Shown here piece after piece: positions 35,444-47,944 of a stretch of DNA of 64,000 nt (its first letter is position 1; each line of letters starts with the position of its first letter). A program made the translations under genes and the position numbers. Source of the stretch: Acanthochlamys bracteata (taxonomy: Eukaryota > Streptophyta > Magnoliopsida > Pandanales > Velloziaceae); contig CM034139.1 of assembly GCA_019914995.1 (NCBI GenBank), positions 7,170,461-7,234,460 of the forward strand, given 5' to 3'. The notes beneath the pieces are model-generated. The model made no database searches. It was given only the letters and a program-made list of their open reading frames with translations, and was not told the origin of the DNA.

Positions 35444-36918
35444 ATATAAGTACTCCATATACTAATAGTACTCTATGGGTCTCTCCGATCATATTTGGCC
35501 GAAAAGACTTCCAATTTTGAATCTTCATCGTTACATATATACAATTATGAGTTGTAAATATACCGATAAAATTTTATTTCAATCGGATAACAAATTGATT
35601 TTTATCCAATTTCTTAATTAAGATGACACAAAATAAATATATATATTAGTCATATATATATATGACTAATTAGGATATTTTTGGAGTATTTAATATAAAA
35701 TGTTTTTTAGAATAAAGCTTATTCTGAAATTTTTTGGTAAATAAATTTAAATTTTTTAACCTATATATATATACAATTTATCTAAATTTTTTCAAATTTT
35801 GAAATAAATGTATTAGAAAATTTAGGATAAAAAGCAGTATCTACCAAACACCCCCAATGTTCTAAAAAGAAAGCCGAAAAGGAGCGGAGACTACTTTGCT
35901 ACATAGTAGTCAGAGAACCAAGAATATCAAAGATTGGCTCATTCTTTCGTAAGGGGTCAGGAAACAGTTGGTAATGTCAACCCTTTCAATTTGCACGCCT
36001 TTTGCTTTCAACACTTCATTATAGTATCTGTAACAAATTGATGGAAGATCTCATACACGAGACTAGCTACGCGCCGCCACAAATAACAGGTAATTTAATG
36101 GATGATCTTATTATACATTCGACTTTGCTGAGCACTGCCAGAAAGCTGATTGCTGTTTAAGCCATTTGCATTCGCTTTAATTCACATGTTTCGTTCTGTG
36201 TTCTTTAATCGGTAATCTTTCTGCTAGTTCCACACAGGTATGGATAAGTTTGTTAGCAGAAAGAAGGAATCAGATCAGTTGGTTTTAGTAGCACTGATGA
36301 TTCAAGTTGAAGTAAAAGAAGCTGCTTTTTTTTTTCAGAAGCACTTTTGTTTCGGTGTATGCTGATGGAACTCTATCCTCACCCTTGCCACTTTTGTGTC
36401 ATCAACTGCTCGCTAAAGCAGCTTTGCACACTTTACTTTATAAAGTTTTTGTAATAAAACTTTATATATAATAGATGTATTTTTAGTTAATATTTGCTGT
36501 AAACTAATACACAACCAAGATCAATTCAATTGACCAGTAAATGTCGGCAAATTTCTTGAGAGGAAAATTATATCGCCGCCGGCAAATTAACCGTTGACAT
36601 TCGAAATAATATTAATTAATTTATTCTTCACATTTAGGAGTTGAGTTTTAATAAATTCTTTATTTATATATAAAAAAATGTTTGAGGAGTACGTACAAGC
36701 ATTTGCCTTCCTCTCAGGTGTAGAAATTAATTGAAAGGAATGTGAAATCTTCAACAAATCTTTTGTTTCTGTTCGTTACTTTAATTTAATTTTTCTTTCT
36801 GCAAGCTGATTCAAGCTGACGTTAATTCCTTTGCAGAAAGAAAAAGATAACGAAGAAAAGCAAAATCTTTTGATGATTTAATTTTGATAATCTTAACTAA
36901 TCTTCAACTTCACTCAGT

Positions 36919-36926
36919 TATAAATA
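36919..36926 (+). promoter_or_regulatory. TATA box of second YDPLSYALNFDDG gene
   Basis: TATAAATA in the context 'cagttataaataatacccc', about 122-129 bp before the ATG at 37048. Confidence 0.5.
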
Positions 36927-37047
36927 ATACCCCGTTGGTTCATGAACAAACAAACACCTTCGTTCACAATCCATTTAAATTCTTCAGAGATCTCGCCTGA
37001 ACGCGGCACGCTCGACTATCTCCGAAACAGGCTAGATTTGGTTTCTC

Positions 37048-37368
37048 ATGGCTGCTTCTTCTTCTTCCGTTTGCAATCGCTTCTGTTGCTGCTTCCACAG
37101 CAACGTTGATTTTTCACCATGGACGGAGCTTAAAGACCGTTGCAGAAAACTAGCTGCAAAAATCAGTTGCTGCTATCACCGTGGCTTCGGCAGCAACAGC
37201 AGCAAAGATAGTTTCGGGTACGACCCTCTTAGCTATGCGCTCAACTTCGACGATGGTGAAGACAACGAAGCTCAACCGTTCAAGTACCGAAATTTCTCTT
37301 CAAGCCTAACCTCTCCGGCGGCCATCAAATATAACACATGCATGTTTTCTATTAGTTCTTTGAAATGA
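37048..37368 (+). CDS. Paralogous small protein with FGYDPLSYALNFDDG core, 106 aa
   Basis: Single-exon frame of 106 residues starting MAASSSSVCNRFCCCFH. Like its neighbour at 33931 it opens with a Cys cluster (CNRFCCC), has a helical middle (WTELKDRCRKLAAKISCC) and ends with the shared core FGYDPLSYALNFDDG and FKYRNFSSSL. Identity is concentrated in the core and the YRNFSS motif; the rest has diverged, so the duplication is not recent. Same strand, about 2.75 kb apart, each with a TATAAATA promoter. The last 15 residues (IKYNTCMFSISSLK) have no counterpart in the first gene and may be a shifted or extended tail. Function unknown. Confidence 0.75.
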   Translation: MAASSSSVCNRFCCCFHSNVDFSPWTELKDRCRKLAAKISCCYHRGFGSNSSKDSFGYDPLSYALNFDDGEDNEAQPFKYRNFSSSLTSPAAIKYNTCMFSISSLK

Positions 37369-38014
37369 GTTTGGAAAAGTGATTCATTAAAACATGAGTC
37401 ACTAAAAAAGTGACGTGTTTATTTGTAAGAGATAAATACTGAGAGCAATATTCAGTGCAATGTAAATACAGAAATTTACCGGAACTCATTTTTAAATGAG
37501 AAAGTGAGTTCTGAAACAATATTAATGTACGTAAAATATATGATCAAGCTCACTGTGCTACAAAAGTTAAAGCCATGATAGAGTGTTTACCGAGTTACCA
37601 ACACGAAGAGTATATAAATTAATGTTACTAAATTTATGTATGCATATTTAAACTTTACCGTATACCGAGGGTGGAAAACTACTCTACAATCAAACTTGAA
37701 TCTTATTATTCCCTTAAAGAATAAAACAACAAACTGTTAGATCTCCTTCCCAAATTATGTATTAATAATAACTTAACATATTCTATGTTACAGGTATTGC
37801 TATTGCACACGGCAGTATAAACTTGGGATTGCTCTTAGTGCATGGTTTGGTTCACCTCCTGGTGCCAACTAGCTAGGCGGTATGTATGTATGTATGAAAA
37901 GCTCGTACAGGCTGAATCAGCCAATATATGCATCGAACTGAATAGCAAGACATGAATCAACGGCTCACGTTGGCACTTCGGTCATCAAGTGGATGGAGTA
38001 ATCACTGCTAGTGG
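37369..38014. other. Intergenic, no gene seen
   Basis: Holds the 3' region of the small protein gene and, on the minus strand near 37.8-38.0 kb, the presumed 3' untranslated region of the KNOX gene. I see no additional coding frame. Confidence 0.5.
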
Positions 38015-41000
38015 TTACCTGCAAGATTTTATTTTTTTTTGTTTGGGGAAGGAAGCAAACAATTATGAGCAGCTTTTTTAGATGGTGATTTACATGGTGT
38101 AGAGTGGTAGCAAAATATATACCTTTTACGTTTGCTCTTCACAGCAGAAGATGATGATGGGTTGCTGTGCCAATTCCTTTTCCTTTGGTTAATGAACCAA
38201 TTGTTGATTTGTTTGAGTTGCAACCCAGTTTCCTGAACTAACCGTGCCTTGTCGTCCTCCTGACATGTTACCAAGATCCTTTTGTAAGTACCCAGTCAAA
38301 CTAGTCTATGGGATAGCAATAGCAGTAGATAAATTAGGCACTTACTGTTGGATAAGGCCACTTCGAATGAGATTGCCACCAGGCCTTTAAGGTAGATGTT
38401 GTATCCCCAGGAAGCTTTCCAGCTCTTCTCTTGCGCAGAATTTCCTCTCTTATGTCTACAATCTTTTCCTTGTACCCCTACAGAGAATTGAGGATCATCA
38501 CTGTGCAGCTTAGCGCAAGCCAAAAGAAATTTTAGATGCCACAAATTAGTAGTTTCTATCAACATTGAACGATTTTCTTCACAAACGTAATATAGCTACC
38601 TGCTTGAGCTCATGCTTTAGTTCTAGTCTCACGCGTTCCATCAATGAACGCTCACTCTCAGTTGGAACCAGAGGACCAAATCCCATGCTATCTGGTCCAT
38701 CTAAGCTATCATCATACAGGTTTGTGTCACTATCAGCCTGGTCGTCATCATCATCAGACATAGTAGCACCTGTTCCTTCACCAGGGGATACACCTACCAG
38801 TTCAGAACAAATATGGTCAGCCTTATAGCAATTTCTGAAAGCATAAGTAGAAATGCGAATGCAAAAACAGCAAATCACATGATCAAGAAGGATACTACAT
38901 GACCATGCATGTGGTTACCCAATTTGAAAAAGGTTCCTTGAGAAGATGAATGACAAAACCGCCAAGGATTTTCACCAGCATCTGTGTGTGCTATGCTACG
39001 AGTACTCTTCTGGAGACAACAAAAACATGTGCACAGACTATAGGCAACTTATGCCCTTATTTTGTTCTTTTAAACGAGGGTTACAGTAAATTTATGTTTA
39101 TGCTGTACTTTGCCTAGTGGTCTGTGAATGATCTGGATAGAGTTAACAGTCTTTTGATAAAGAAATGATCAAGGATTATGTCAAAGAAAATAAAGAAAAT
39201 GAAAAGCTTTGATAGTAAGCCGTCACTTCAAGCCTAAGTATGAAACATAAAAGATAACACTTAAAAGGTTAATAACAACTGAGATCAGACATATTTGCAG
39301 GTCTGGACAAAACACATGCAATCTCATGCATGAAGAGAAATGATAACACAGAATCTCTAGCAACTGACGTATTAGTTCAGTCAGTCAATGGAACAGAATA
39401 GGACAAACATTTTTGGTTACCAGCACCCAACGGTCTTAGTTTCAGAGTGAGTCTAATGAACTGGCTTGGCGGTTACTTGGACAAATACAGAATTTGGCCT
39501 TTTTCATTTTAAATTGTCAAAAAGGCTTGCTGGACATCTCATTGGCTAACACATCTGCCTATCTCTTAAAAATATTGATGCTTGCGATTACCTACTGCAG
39601 CGGATTTCATTTTCTGCACTGAGAAAATGTTTTTGTCCTCAAGCAATGCCACAAAAAAGACTCAGAATCAAGAAGCTACATGTAAATATTGACTCTTGAG
39701 TTCTTGCTTTGACGTCAGGGTTAGCAACAAATGTTTACATGAAGTCAGATATCGTTGAAAAAGAAAGGGAAAACTATTGCAGCTTAACCATTTGAAGGAA
39801 AATGGTAGATGTCTACACCAAAGACTTATAGATTCAGTTACAAAATAAAATTTTAATCAACATCTCCTCATGCAAATAAGGAAAAGAAGTCCCAAAAGGT
39901 GAAATTTCAGTATGAAGACTATCTTAGGACAGAGCGATATATAGGTATAAGTGTAAAAGGACATAGTTGAAATGTTTCAGCAATCATTTGCATCTTCATA
40001 AAGGGGGGGAAAAATTACTTGTAAGGCTTTGTAGTGATTGTTCAAGCTCCCAACAAGTCATAACAGCTTCCATTGCATGAACCCGGACATGCTGTTGTAG
40101 TTGTTCTTTAAAAGAACAGAGGAGTAGGATGTAATGTGTCTGCAATAGCCATGAACAAAATACTTCTCATTAAGAATTCAAGAAAATCATTTGGCCAAAC
40201 ATGTAGAAGGACATATCATTCGAGATGGTTTCAGATTAGTAAGCAAGCTCAGACCTCCAACCTTGGCAATGTAAAGAACATAAGATGCTTCGAATGATTA
40301 AGTAGTTAACCATGACCGGGATTGAAGAATCATATCACTCTACTATGAATGGTAGATTAACTGAGATCAGTTTGTAGCTAATGTAATTACAACAACAGTC
40401 AGAGATAAAATTCTCAGAAGTTGTTCAGATTATTAGGTGGGACAAATTCTCCTATCATATACATGCAAACATTACCAAGTGAAGCCTTAAACAAGACGAT
40501 AGCTGACTGGTACAAGCATTTACATTGAAAGGAATCTCAGAACAACATCATCATCCCTGACAATCTCTGTATACCCACACATCTCAAGATTTTGCTTCTC
40601 ATCCTTTTCTATAGTTCCTTCTTCTTTTGATGAAAAGGAACAAGAAATTTCTGTTTCTTCCAACGACAAAAACTATCTCATGATAAAACCCAAAATTCAC
40701 ATCTAACATAGGAAGTTCTTAGAAATCAGCAAATAACTAGAATTAAATCAACCATCTCTATCCCTCTTTTCACTTGCAAAAAAATATCTATTCTCTGTCT
40801 ACTATCTAAAGATGAAAAGCAGCAAAATAAAGCCATAATAGTAGTTGAAATCAACAAAGAACAGAAGTATTATTGAAGAACTTCCCATGAATCAATCATA
40901 TAAGAACAAATAATTGAATAAATAAATAATATAAAATATAAGAGGTAATTAAAGATGAGAGAGTGCTAAAGAGAGAGAGCTGACTATGAACTGGTCGAGC

Positions 41001-41566
41001 TCCTTTGAATCATCCGGCAACATCTGCGCCGCTGCAGCAGCTGCCGCAGAGTACTTTGCTACAACATGCTGCGACTGAGCTAACTGAGCATCGATTCTCG
41101 GCAACTGGTCTACCGGCGTAGCAATCCTCAAGCACGCCACGTGCGCCGACAATAACTGCTCGTACAACGGGTGCGATAAAATCTCCGCCTTGTACTTGGC
41201 GCTCTCCCACTCCCCTTCAGCTACAATCCCTGCCGCAGCTGCTGCAGCTACCGCCGCATCTCCACCGTGCACCACTGCTTGCGGTTCAGACGCCGACGAG
41301 TCTGACGTTGTCTGCAGATGAAGAAAGCTCCCATCAACATGCTGCTGCTGACGCAACAGCGCGTTGCTAAGCCACGTCGGGTTGTTGTTATTGTTCGTTG
41401 CTGACACAGACTTGTCGGCGGCAGCGGAGAGCTGGTGGTCTGTAGTAGTACCCGGTGGGGGTCGAAGAACGGGCGACGAGGTAGAGTGATCTAGCTGCTG
41501 CTGCTGCTGCTCCGCTGCGGCCGCTGCGTAGAGGTCTTGGTGTGAGATTGTGCTGTGAAACTCCAT
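38015..41566 (-). CDS. Class II KNOX homeodomain protein (KNAT3/4/5-like), 389 aa
   Basis: Six coding exons on the minus strand: 41566-40985, 40139-40019, 38793-38600, 38477-38346, 38259-38123 and 38018-38015, total 389 residues. The N-terminus is rich in Gln, Ala and Ser. KNOX1 spans about 120-165 ([20 protein letters not shown]), KNOX2 about 186-235 ([39 protein letters not shown]) and ELK about 275-298 ([16 protein letters not shown]). The TALE homeodomain at about 300-360 has [20 protein letters not shown] and [14 protein letters not shown]. The [19 protein letters not shown]-type linker (here SVSPGEG) and the TTSTLK sequence are class II features. These factors partner BELL proteins and promote differentiation in leaves, roots and secondary walls. 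The protein ends KSKRKR: the final Arg codon and the stop are completed by a 4-bp terminal coding exon. Intron 2 is 1.2 kb and intron 1 about 0.85 kb. The exon-1 donor is weak (ATA|GTCAGC). Confidence 0.93.
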
Positions 41567-44500
41567 GGTTGTAGTCGATCACCTGAGTCAAAGAACGCCG
41601 GTGGTTACCGGACTCATATACCGGTAGAGATCGATCAGCTCAGCTGCTGTTCTTCTTATATATTCTACAGAAGCGACTGAAAAGAAACGAAAACTGGATG
41701 GTACAATTCTTACTACTTGGTTTTGCTTGCCGGGTTAGCTCTCCCAAAATAATCCTAATTAAATTGATTGATTAACAATTAACTATACTTCAATGAAGCT
41801 TACTTTCTAGCAATGAATAGTATTGTTTATATTATTGGTGTGAGCCCAAAAAATTAACAGTAACGGCGTTAAAGTAAATTAATATAATAAGCGGCTGTGG
41901 TAAAGAAACCGTGACAAACTGATCACATAAAATACGCAAGTTTTTTTATGCCGTTAATAATCGAGGTTATCGACAGCTGCACAGAGGACACGTGGCAAAC
42001 AAACAAGGTTAGGACCACCATGATGGACAGATCCTTCGAGCAGGCTTGCGAAATCAGCCAATGACAATGGAAGACGTTAGAAGGTATTACACAGGCTCAT
42101 GGTCCACATACGTAAAAAAAAAGCTGGTGGGGTCCATACCTCTATCCATACGCTCTGGTTTGTGATGCTTTAGCGCCGGCCTTGAGGCCCTTAACGCGCC
42201 AAGTGGGGACCACCTGCCAACACTATTATAGATGATGACGCCGTTAATCACTGTCACGTAGCGGTCCGATCGTTTAAACCGATAACCGTTATAAACAGTT
42301 GCTAAAAGGAAGGGATCGTAACCGTAACGGCGTTAAATCTTAGACTTTGACCGTTCTGGCACTACGTTTCAGAGATAAGAACCTCTTCTTTTTTCTGTAT
42401 TACTCTTCGCAAATATTTTGCGTTGATTTTTCTTTCCCAAAGAAGAGGTGCGTGTAATTATAGTCGTTGTAGTCAACAGTGGTCCCATAATCTATGTATC
42501 AATTTCCTGCAGCTATTCTAAAACTTTGCAGCTGCTGTATATAGCTTTTTTTCGATCACCGGCCACGCCACGGCTTGTAGCGGCAGCAGTGACAGAAGAG
42601 TGTTTGAAAATATTTTTAATATACAATTTTTTAATAAATTGAAAAATTAAAAATTTTTTTTGATAAATTGAACCAAACTCACTGTATGTCGGCACAGACT
42701 GATACCAGCTGCGCCAGTAGTAAGTGGATGCAGTTAGTCCCCACGAGATTACTACTCACGTGATTTTCACGTGCTCCAGTAAAGTGCTACGACATTTATG
42801 TATAAATATCATCTGTGGAGAAGTTATATGTTGTCCGTCAATCGCTTTCTCGTTGATCTGTTTCAACGGCCGGCGAAGACAAAAATATTGACTAGTAATT
42901 ACCTAAAGTACCATTCATTCACAAAAAGAAATCGTCATTTTTCAAACGCGTGCGAGGGCAAAAAAGGAAACATGTCAGTTCCATCTCCTCATTATTAAAT
43001 GTTGATGGAACCGGTTTCTGTTACGTCAGGGAACCTCTAATAGTTGTTCCGAGGAGATTAGAGTTCGCTGTATCTTTCAACTTTCCGGTACTCTTCATAT
43101 TTTCTATCACCAAAGCGAATCTATAAATATCAAAGCTTTCGTAGCAGTTCTATCGTTTCAAATAAATATTTATAAAATATTTATTATTTTAACTAAATAT
43201 TTATATTTTATTAAAAAATAAAAAATAACAAATACATCTTCAATTTTTTATAAATATAAATGTTTTTTATTAAAATTTTAATTTTATTTAGTAAATAATT
43301 CTAAATATTTTCTTTTAAAAAATGTATACTTCTAAAACATCTCTTTAAGCTATGTAAAAGGTAATAAGCTCTTCCGAACAGATATTACACGCATAGAGAA
43401 AAGTCGTAAACCTTATGGAAAGATAATGGAAAAAAATGAAATGAAAATTTTATTAGATGTATTCATTCAGTAGATAGTTAATGCAATAACCTCACGGGTA
43501 TGAAATGAAATGTAGCGCTATTTCAATAGCTCGAAGATGACAACAACAAAAGAGGCATTAATAATCCCCTAATCACATAGATGACAAAAATCAACAATAA
43601 AAAGCACCGACCCGAAGAGAGGAATACACAAAGAAAACATGTAATAAATGCAAAAAAGAAATCTTCGAATAAATTTAAATTGAATTAAATACAACAACGG
43701 TAGGTTAAATCAACATCATCAACATTGATTACTTGATTAATTAATATAATGCTAGCGAAAAAGCTGGTGGGCAACCAGCAAACAACAACAAAGGTAATCC
43801 CATCCCTTCAAAAGATTATAATATCAAGGGGGAGTGATATGAATCCAGGAATCATGAAAAGAATTTTGAAGTGACACCAACCAGCCAGCTATGATAATTA
43901 ATTATTAATCTATCTATCTTTCATTTATTAGTCTAACTTTGTTATTAAAAACGTCGCGGTGTCTCCCTTGTCACCCTCTTGCTTTGTTCGTCTTTTGGCA
44001 AGGGTCCCTTTATAGGAGGAACAGTACTAATCAATACTAATCAAATCCTTCAAATGTTTAATCTATGCCTTGTAAAAGGTGAAGGTTATCGACTAATCAG
44101 GTCATTAAATAGCTATCGTGTCAACTACAGTCATTAGTTGAATAGTTGCCATCATTCCGGACCAAAACATAATTAATTAAGATCTTAAACTAGTTTAACT
44201 TGCATGCATAATGTTTAATTCATGGTACAGCAGAAGTTATGGAATGCAAGGATAACCATATAGTACTCTTGGGAGATTATGGAGCAGGTTATTTCGTATG
44301 GTACATGGTTGTTCTGTGTTGCATAGTAATAAAATGAAAGGAAACATTCGTTGTTTACTTCTTACCAATTCAATTTCAATAAGAAGCAGTGTTGGGAAAA
44401 ACGTGCTTTTTCCTGCAGTGGTCCTCTGATGAAAAAATCCAATCCCATCTCGTCATGGTAATAAATTGCTGTATCAGGTGGAGAAAGCAGCTCTGTTCTG

Positions 44501-44729
44501 TTGTTTTCTGTTTCTGCTACAAAGCCATTTGCTGCAGCTGCAGTGCGGTACATTCCAGGATCCCACAGACAAAAACAAAACAAGTGCTTTTGGTGCAATC
44601 AATTGCCTTCACAATAATCACTTCTGGTTCTGGACCACACAGAAATTGAAATGGAAATATGAAAATGTCATTAGTGTAGGTAGTCTGTGAGAATTAACGC
44701 AAGTATATAACACTATAGCAATATTTTCA
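41567..44729. other. KNOX upstream region and gene-poor DNA
   Basis: 41567-42450 is the probable KNOX leader and promoter; it holds several ACGT-core sites (gacacgtggca near 41988, gtcacgtagcg near 42255) and TTGAC W-box cores (for example near 42351). 42450-44729 shows only short frames on both strands with no recognisable domain. An AT-rich block at 43150-43330 resembles the miniature elements but lacks clear ends. Confidence 0.45.
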
Positions 44730-44922
44730 CACCAGCAGAAGCAGAATCAAAGCTTATCTTTGCAATTGTTTCCAATTTCTTCTTCCATAATCACTATCGA
44801 AATAAAGGGAGCACTATAGGAATATATTTTACCACTGTAGAAGTAAATTCAAAGCCTAACTTTGCATGATCAATTGTTTCTAAATTCTTCTTCCACAATC
44901 ACTATCAAAATAAAGGGAGCAC
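44730..44922. repeat. Direct tandem duplication, unit about 108 bp
   Basis: Two adjacent copies share 'cagaagcagaatcaaagc'/'gtagaagtaaattcaaagc', then 'aattgtttc' and 'ttcttcttcca', and finish with 'aataaagggagcac' at 44801-44814 and 44909-44922. They differ at about one base in seven, plus small indels. No coding content. Confidence 0.75.
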
Positions 44923-45186
44923 ATCGCCTTAACCACAAATGATTACCATTAGTGCAAATGCAACTTCCTTATTAGATGGTGACACTAATGCAACATGAAA
45001 ATGGAAGTGGAGAAATTTGGACCACCTTTTTGTCCGTAGTGGACAACTTATCACCTACCTTCCTTCACCTAAATCAGACTCATTAGATACAAACGTTTCT
45101 GTTTCAAACAGAAACTCTTACTCGTTGTGGATTATAAGTTACTTCATACAGTTAACTATGTGCACAGCTCTAAACTGCATCCACTA

Positions 45187-45372
45187 AGGACTTGTTTAAA
45201 TTGCCTAGAACTCATATTTTTTTTCTTTTTCTTTGCCAGATTTTAAATTCTAACTCATTTTCTGTGTTTCAGTTTACACCAAATTTACTTGATTCATCTC
45301 TAATTAACTTCTTATCAAACTCAGTTTTAAAAAACTCACTTTCTACCGATTAAAATATGTTTTAAATGACGA
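45187..45372. mobile_element. Miniature foldback element, family 2, diverged copy
   Basis: Starts 'ggacttgtttaaattgc' and ends 'accgattaaaatatgtttta'. The right half 'tcaaactcagttttaaaaaa' and 'ctcactttctaccgattaaaa' aligns with the copy at 34971-35131. The ends are decayed. Confidence 0.5.
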
Positions 45373-46184
45373 TATCGTCGTGTACCCTTTTTCTTTGGGT
45401 TTCTGGAGCCAAACTATGGTCTTAGAAAAATTCCTCAATTATCCACGTGAGGATCTCTTATCCACTCCCCCCCTCCCCTTTTAATGTAATCACAAAAGAG
45501 TGGTTTCTCTCAATGATTGTTACAATAGATGTCTCTTGTGGTGCCTCCAGAAAGAGAAGGAACAACTTTGGTGGGGTAAATTTCTAATCTTTAAGAGCTG
45601 GGCAGTTTTGATCCACAGCATCTCTAACCACATTTAATCACTTTGTGGCACAAACAATTAATTCCTTGTCACCTTCACATCGACAGATAGGATCAAGAAA
45701 ATAATGAGTAATGCCAAGATGTAGCCACTTTGGGCCAAACTGAAGGATACTGGGTCAACTAATTGGCTGTTGCAATGGACCCCTAAAGCTCGTCTAAACA
45801 TGGGTCTAAACAGATCTAAGTTGCATCATCACTAGTACACGTCCCACATAGACATACATCTACTAATCAAAATACGAAATTAATCATGCCCCAAATTGAT
45901 GAGTTCTTCAGGTGAAATATGGGACTCCTAAGAGTTTAAATAGTCCCAGCCTGTATCAAGAGGAATTTCAATCCAGCTAATACAAGATGTATCAAATGAA
46001 TGTATGCCTAATTGAATAATTTATTAAATTGCATTACACATTCACCCTATAGACCAAATCATCAAGACATCAACTACTTGGACAGGTCTATTGGAAGTTT
46101 ATAGCACTTTCCGTGCTATCAGGGTTTAATTGACTTCTTGTAATGATAAAATATGCAACCTCAAAACTAAAAGCAATATAAACT

Positions 46185-46434
46185 AAGGATGCGTTTGAAA
46201 TTGCTTTTAAAATAAAACTTTTTAAAATAAAAAATATTTTTATTTTTTTTAAAAAATAAGTTCTATTTTTTTATCTAAAAAAATAATTAAAAAATCTCAC
46301 TACGCAAATTTTTTTTTATACTTCATAAATTTTTAAATAAATTTTTTAGATACTTATAAAAAGTATATTGAAAAATATGAAATAAAAAATCAAAAACTGC
46401 TTTTGTGAAACGAAAAGCCAAACGCACCCTAAGC
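46185..46434. mobile_element. MITE-like element, copy I (family 1), best preserved ends
   Basis: ~250 bp with inverted ends 'ggatgcgtttgaaattgc' and 'aaaagccaaacgcaccc'. Both flanks read TAA ('aactaa' before, 'taagca' after), consistent with a 3-bp target duplication of the Harbinger/Tourist type. The interior carries 'aaaataaaaaatatttttatt', 'ataagttctattttttta', 'aaaaatctcactacg' and 'atttttaaataaatttttta', shared with other copies. Non-coding. Confidence 0.7.
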
Positions 46435-47228
46435 ACAACCAAAATAACCAGAAAATACATCGTCCAAATGTAGGTGTTAAATTAGAACAACTTTCTTATA
46501 CAAAAACCTGGTCCAGTCCTCAACTTGAACTTGAAACACCTGCAAACTGGGACAGACAGAGTTGTCACAACCAGCATCCTTTTTGTTACCTGTAAGTCCT
46601 TCTAATAAAAGCATATGAAGATCAGAGAAAGTTGTAGTCATGATGTTAAACTTGAAACTGCACGGAACTTGCTAACAATATGTTAGAGTATAACGCAGCC
46701 AACATATCTTATCCTGAGATGCATCTACTGTAGAATGTAGTTTCCAAAGAATACTCCAGTTGCAATAGAAAAGCACATAAGCAAAGGTGAGGAAAACATG
46801 TAATTCGCAATTGCTTGGTTGGTGACATCAACAGTCTACCAATCCATGTGATATTGCTCCTCAAATAAGGCCCTACTTTAACGATTTCACAAAAATGCCA
46901 ATTCATTATGAAGCCACAAACACAATATTTATCTATCATATATGCACGAATACAAATACTGTGAACGGAACAGAAACAACAATGAAGTATACGGAAAAAG
47001 AAGAATTCATGTTCCAAGGACAATTCACAGAGCATTTAGAGAGAAAAATCCCTTCACTGATTCAGGTTTGGAGAATTCTCACCTCTCTATGTCAATGTCA
47101 TCCTAACCCTTCTGCTAATAAAGAAACAACCATTTTGTAAAGCTTACATTCAAATATATATCTTGGTCATTATTCAGCTTGAAAGTTCTAACTCAAGATA
47201 TAGGTATATGAACAACTGTGGATTTGTA
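46435..47228. other. Intergenic, no gene seen
   Basis: Only short unrelated frames on both strands, for example around 46709-47140, without recognisable domains or a consistent splice structure. Confidence 0.4.
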
Positions 47229-47403
47229 TGTCTTGGAAGATCACCTAAAGCACATGAAGTATATATCTCAGACATACCCAAAATCTAAGAAAAAGGACCT
47301 TAGATTACATTGTCTTGGAAGACTACACCTCAAGCACATGAAGTATACATCCCTACCAGACATCCCCAAATTTTAAGTAAAAGAAGTACCTTAGATTACA
47401 TTG
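47229..47403. repeat. Imperfect tandem duplication, unit about 82-91 bp
   Basis: Two copies start 'tgtcttggaaga' at 47229 and 47311, continue with 'agcacatgaagtata', and end 'ccttagattacattg' at 47312 and 47403. The second copy carries a few extra bases. No coding role is apparent. Confidence 0.75.
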
Positions 47404-47944
47404 AAACTTCATACGGAATCAGCACTTTCAATATATTTGCCACAATGACAAACTATAGCTATTTGACAAACACCCAGAGTGAATCACTTTGCCGTCATTC
47501 TTACTCGAACATACATTTCTTACTAGCAGGTCAATCTTTAGCATCAAGGATCAGCTACACTAATGAGCATGATGTTCAATCTTGACTTGTATAAATTATC
47601 AACCACTGAATCGTCACTTGTATGACTTCACAATTGCAGAAAACATATACAGCAACCAGTTAGATGACATTTCGGAGATGTAATTTTTAGAAGGATGATC
47701 ACTTCCAAAAATGAAAGTAGCTAGAAACATGGTTTCACTAGAAGTATCACATGATAACTAAAATATTGACAGGCTACAAGCTATAATGCATGAAAAGTAG
47801 AAAGGAAAGAAATCCACTTTAATTAGACATGCTTAATCCTAGACACAGAAAGGTGCTCAAATAACCTAATCAACACGGTAAAACTCCATAAGTATAGCTT
47901 CAGAGTAGTAACTCAAGTTATCAGCTTTGAAAAAGTCGCAAACA

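Noticed and set aside
44362-44649. Pair of overlapping frames on opposite strands
   Set aside because: No similarity I recognise, no splice structure, and base composition like the surrounding intergenic DNA.
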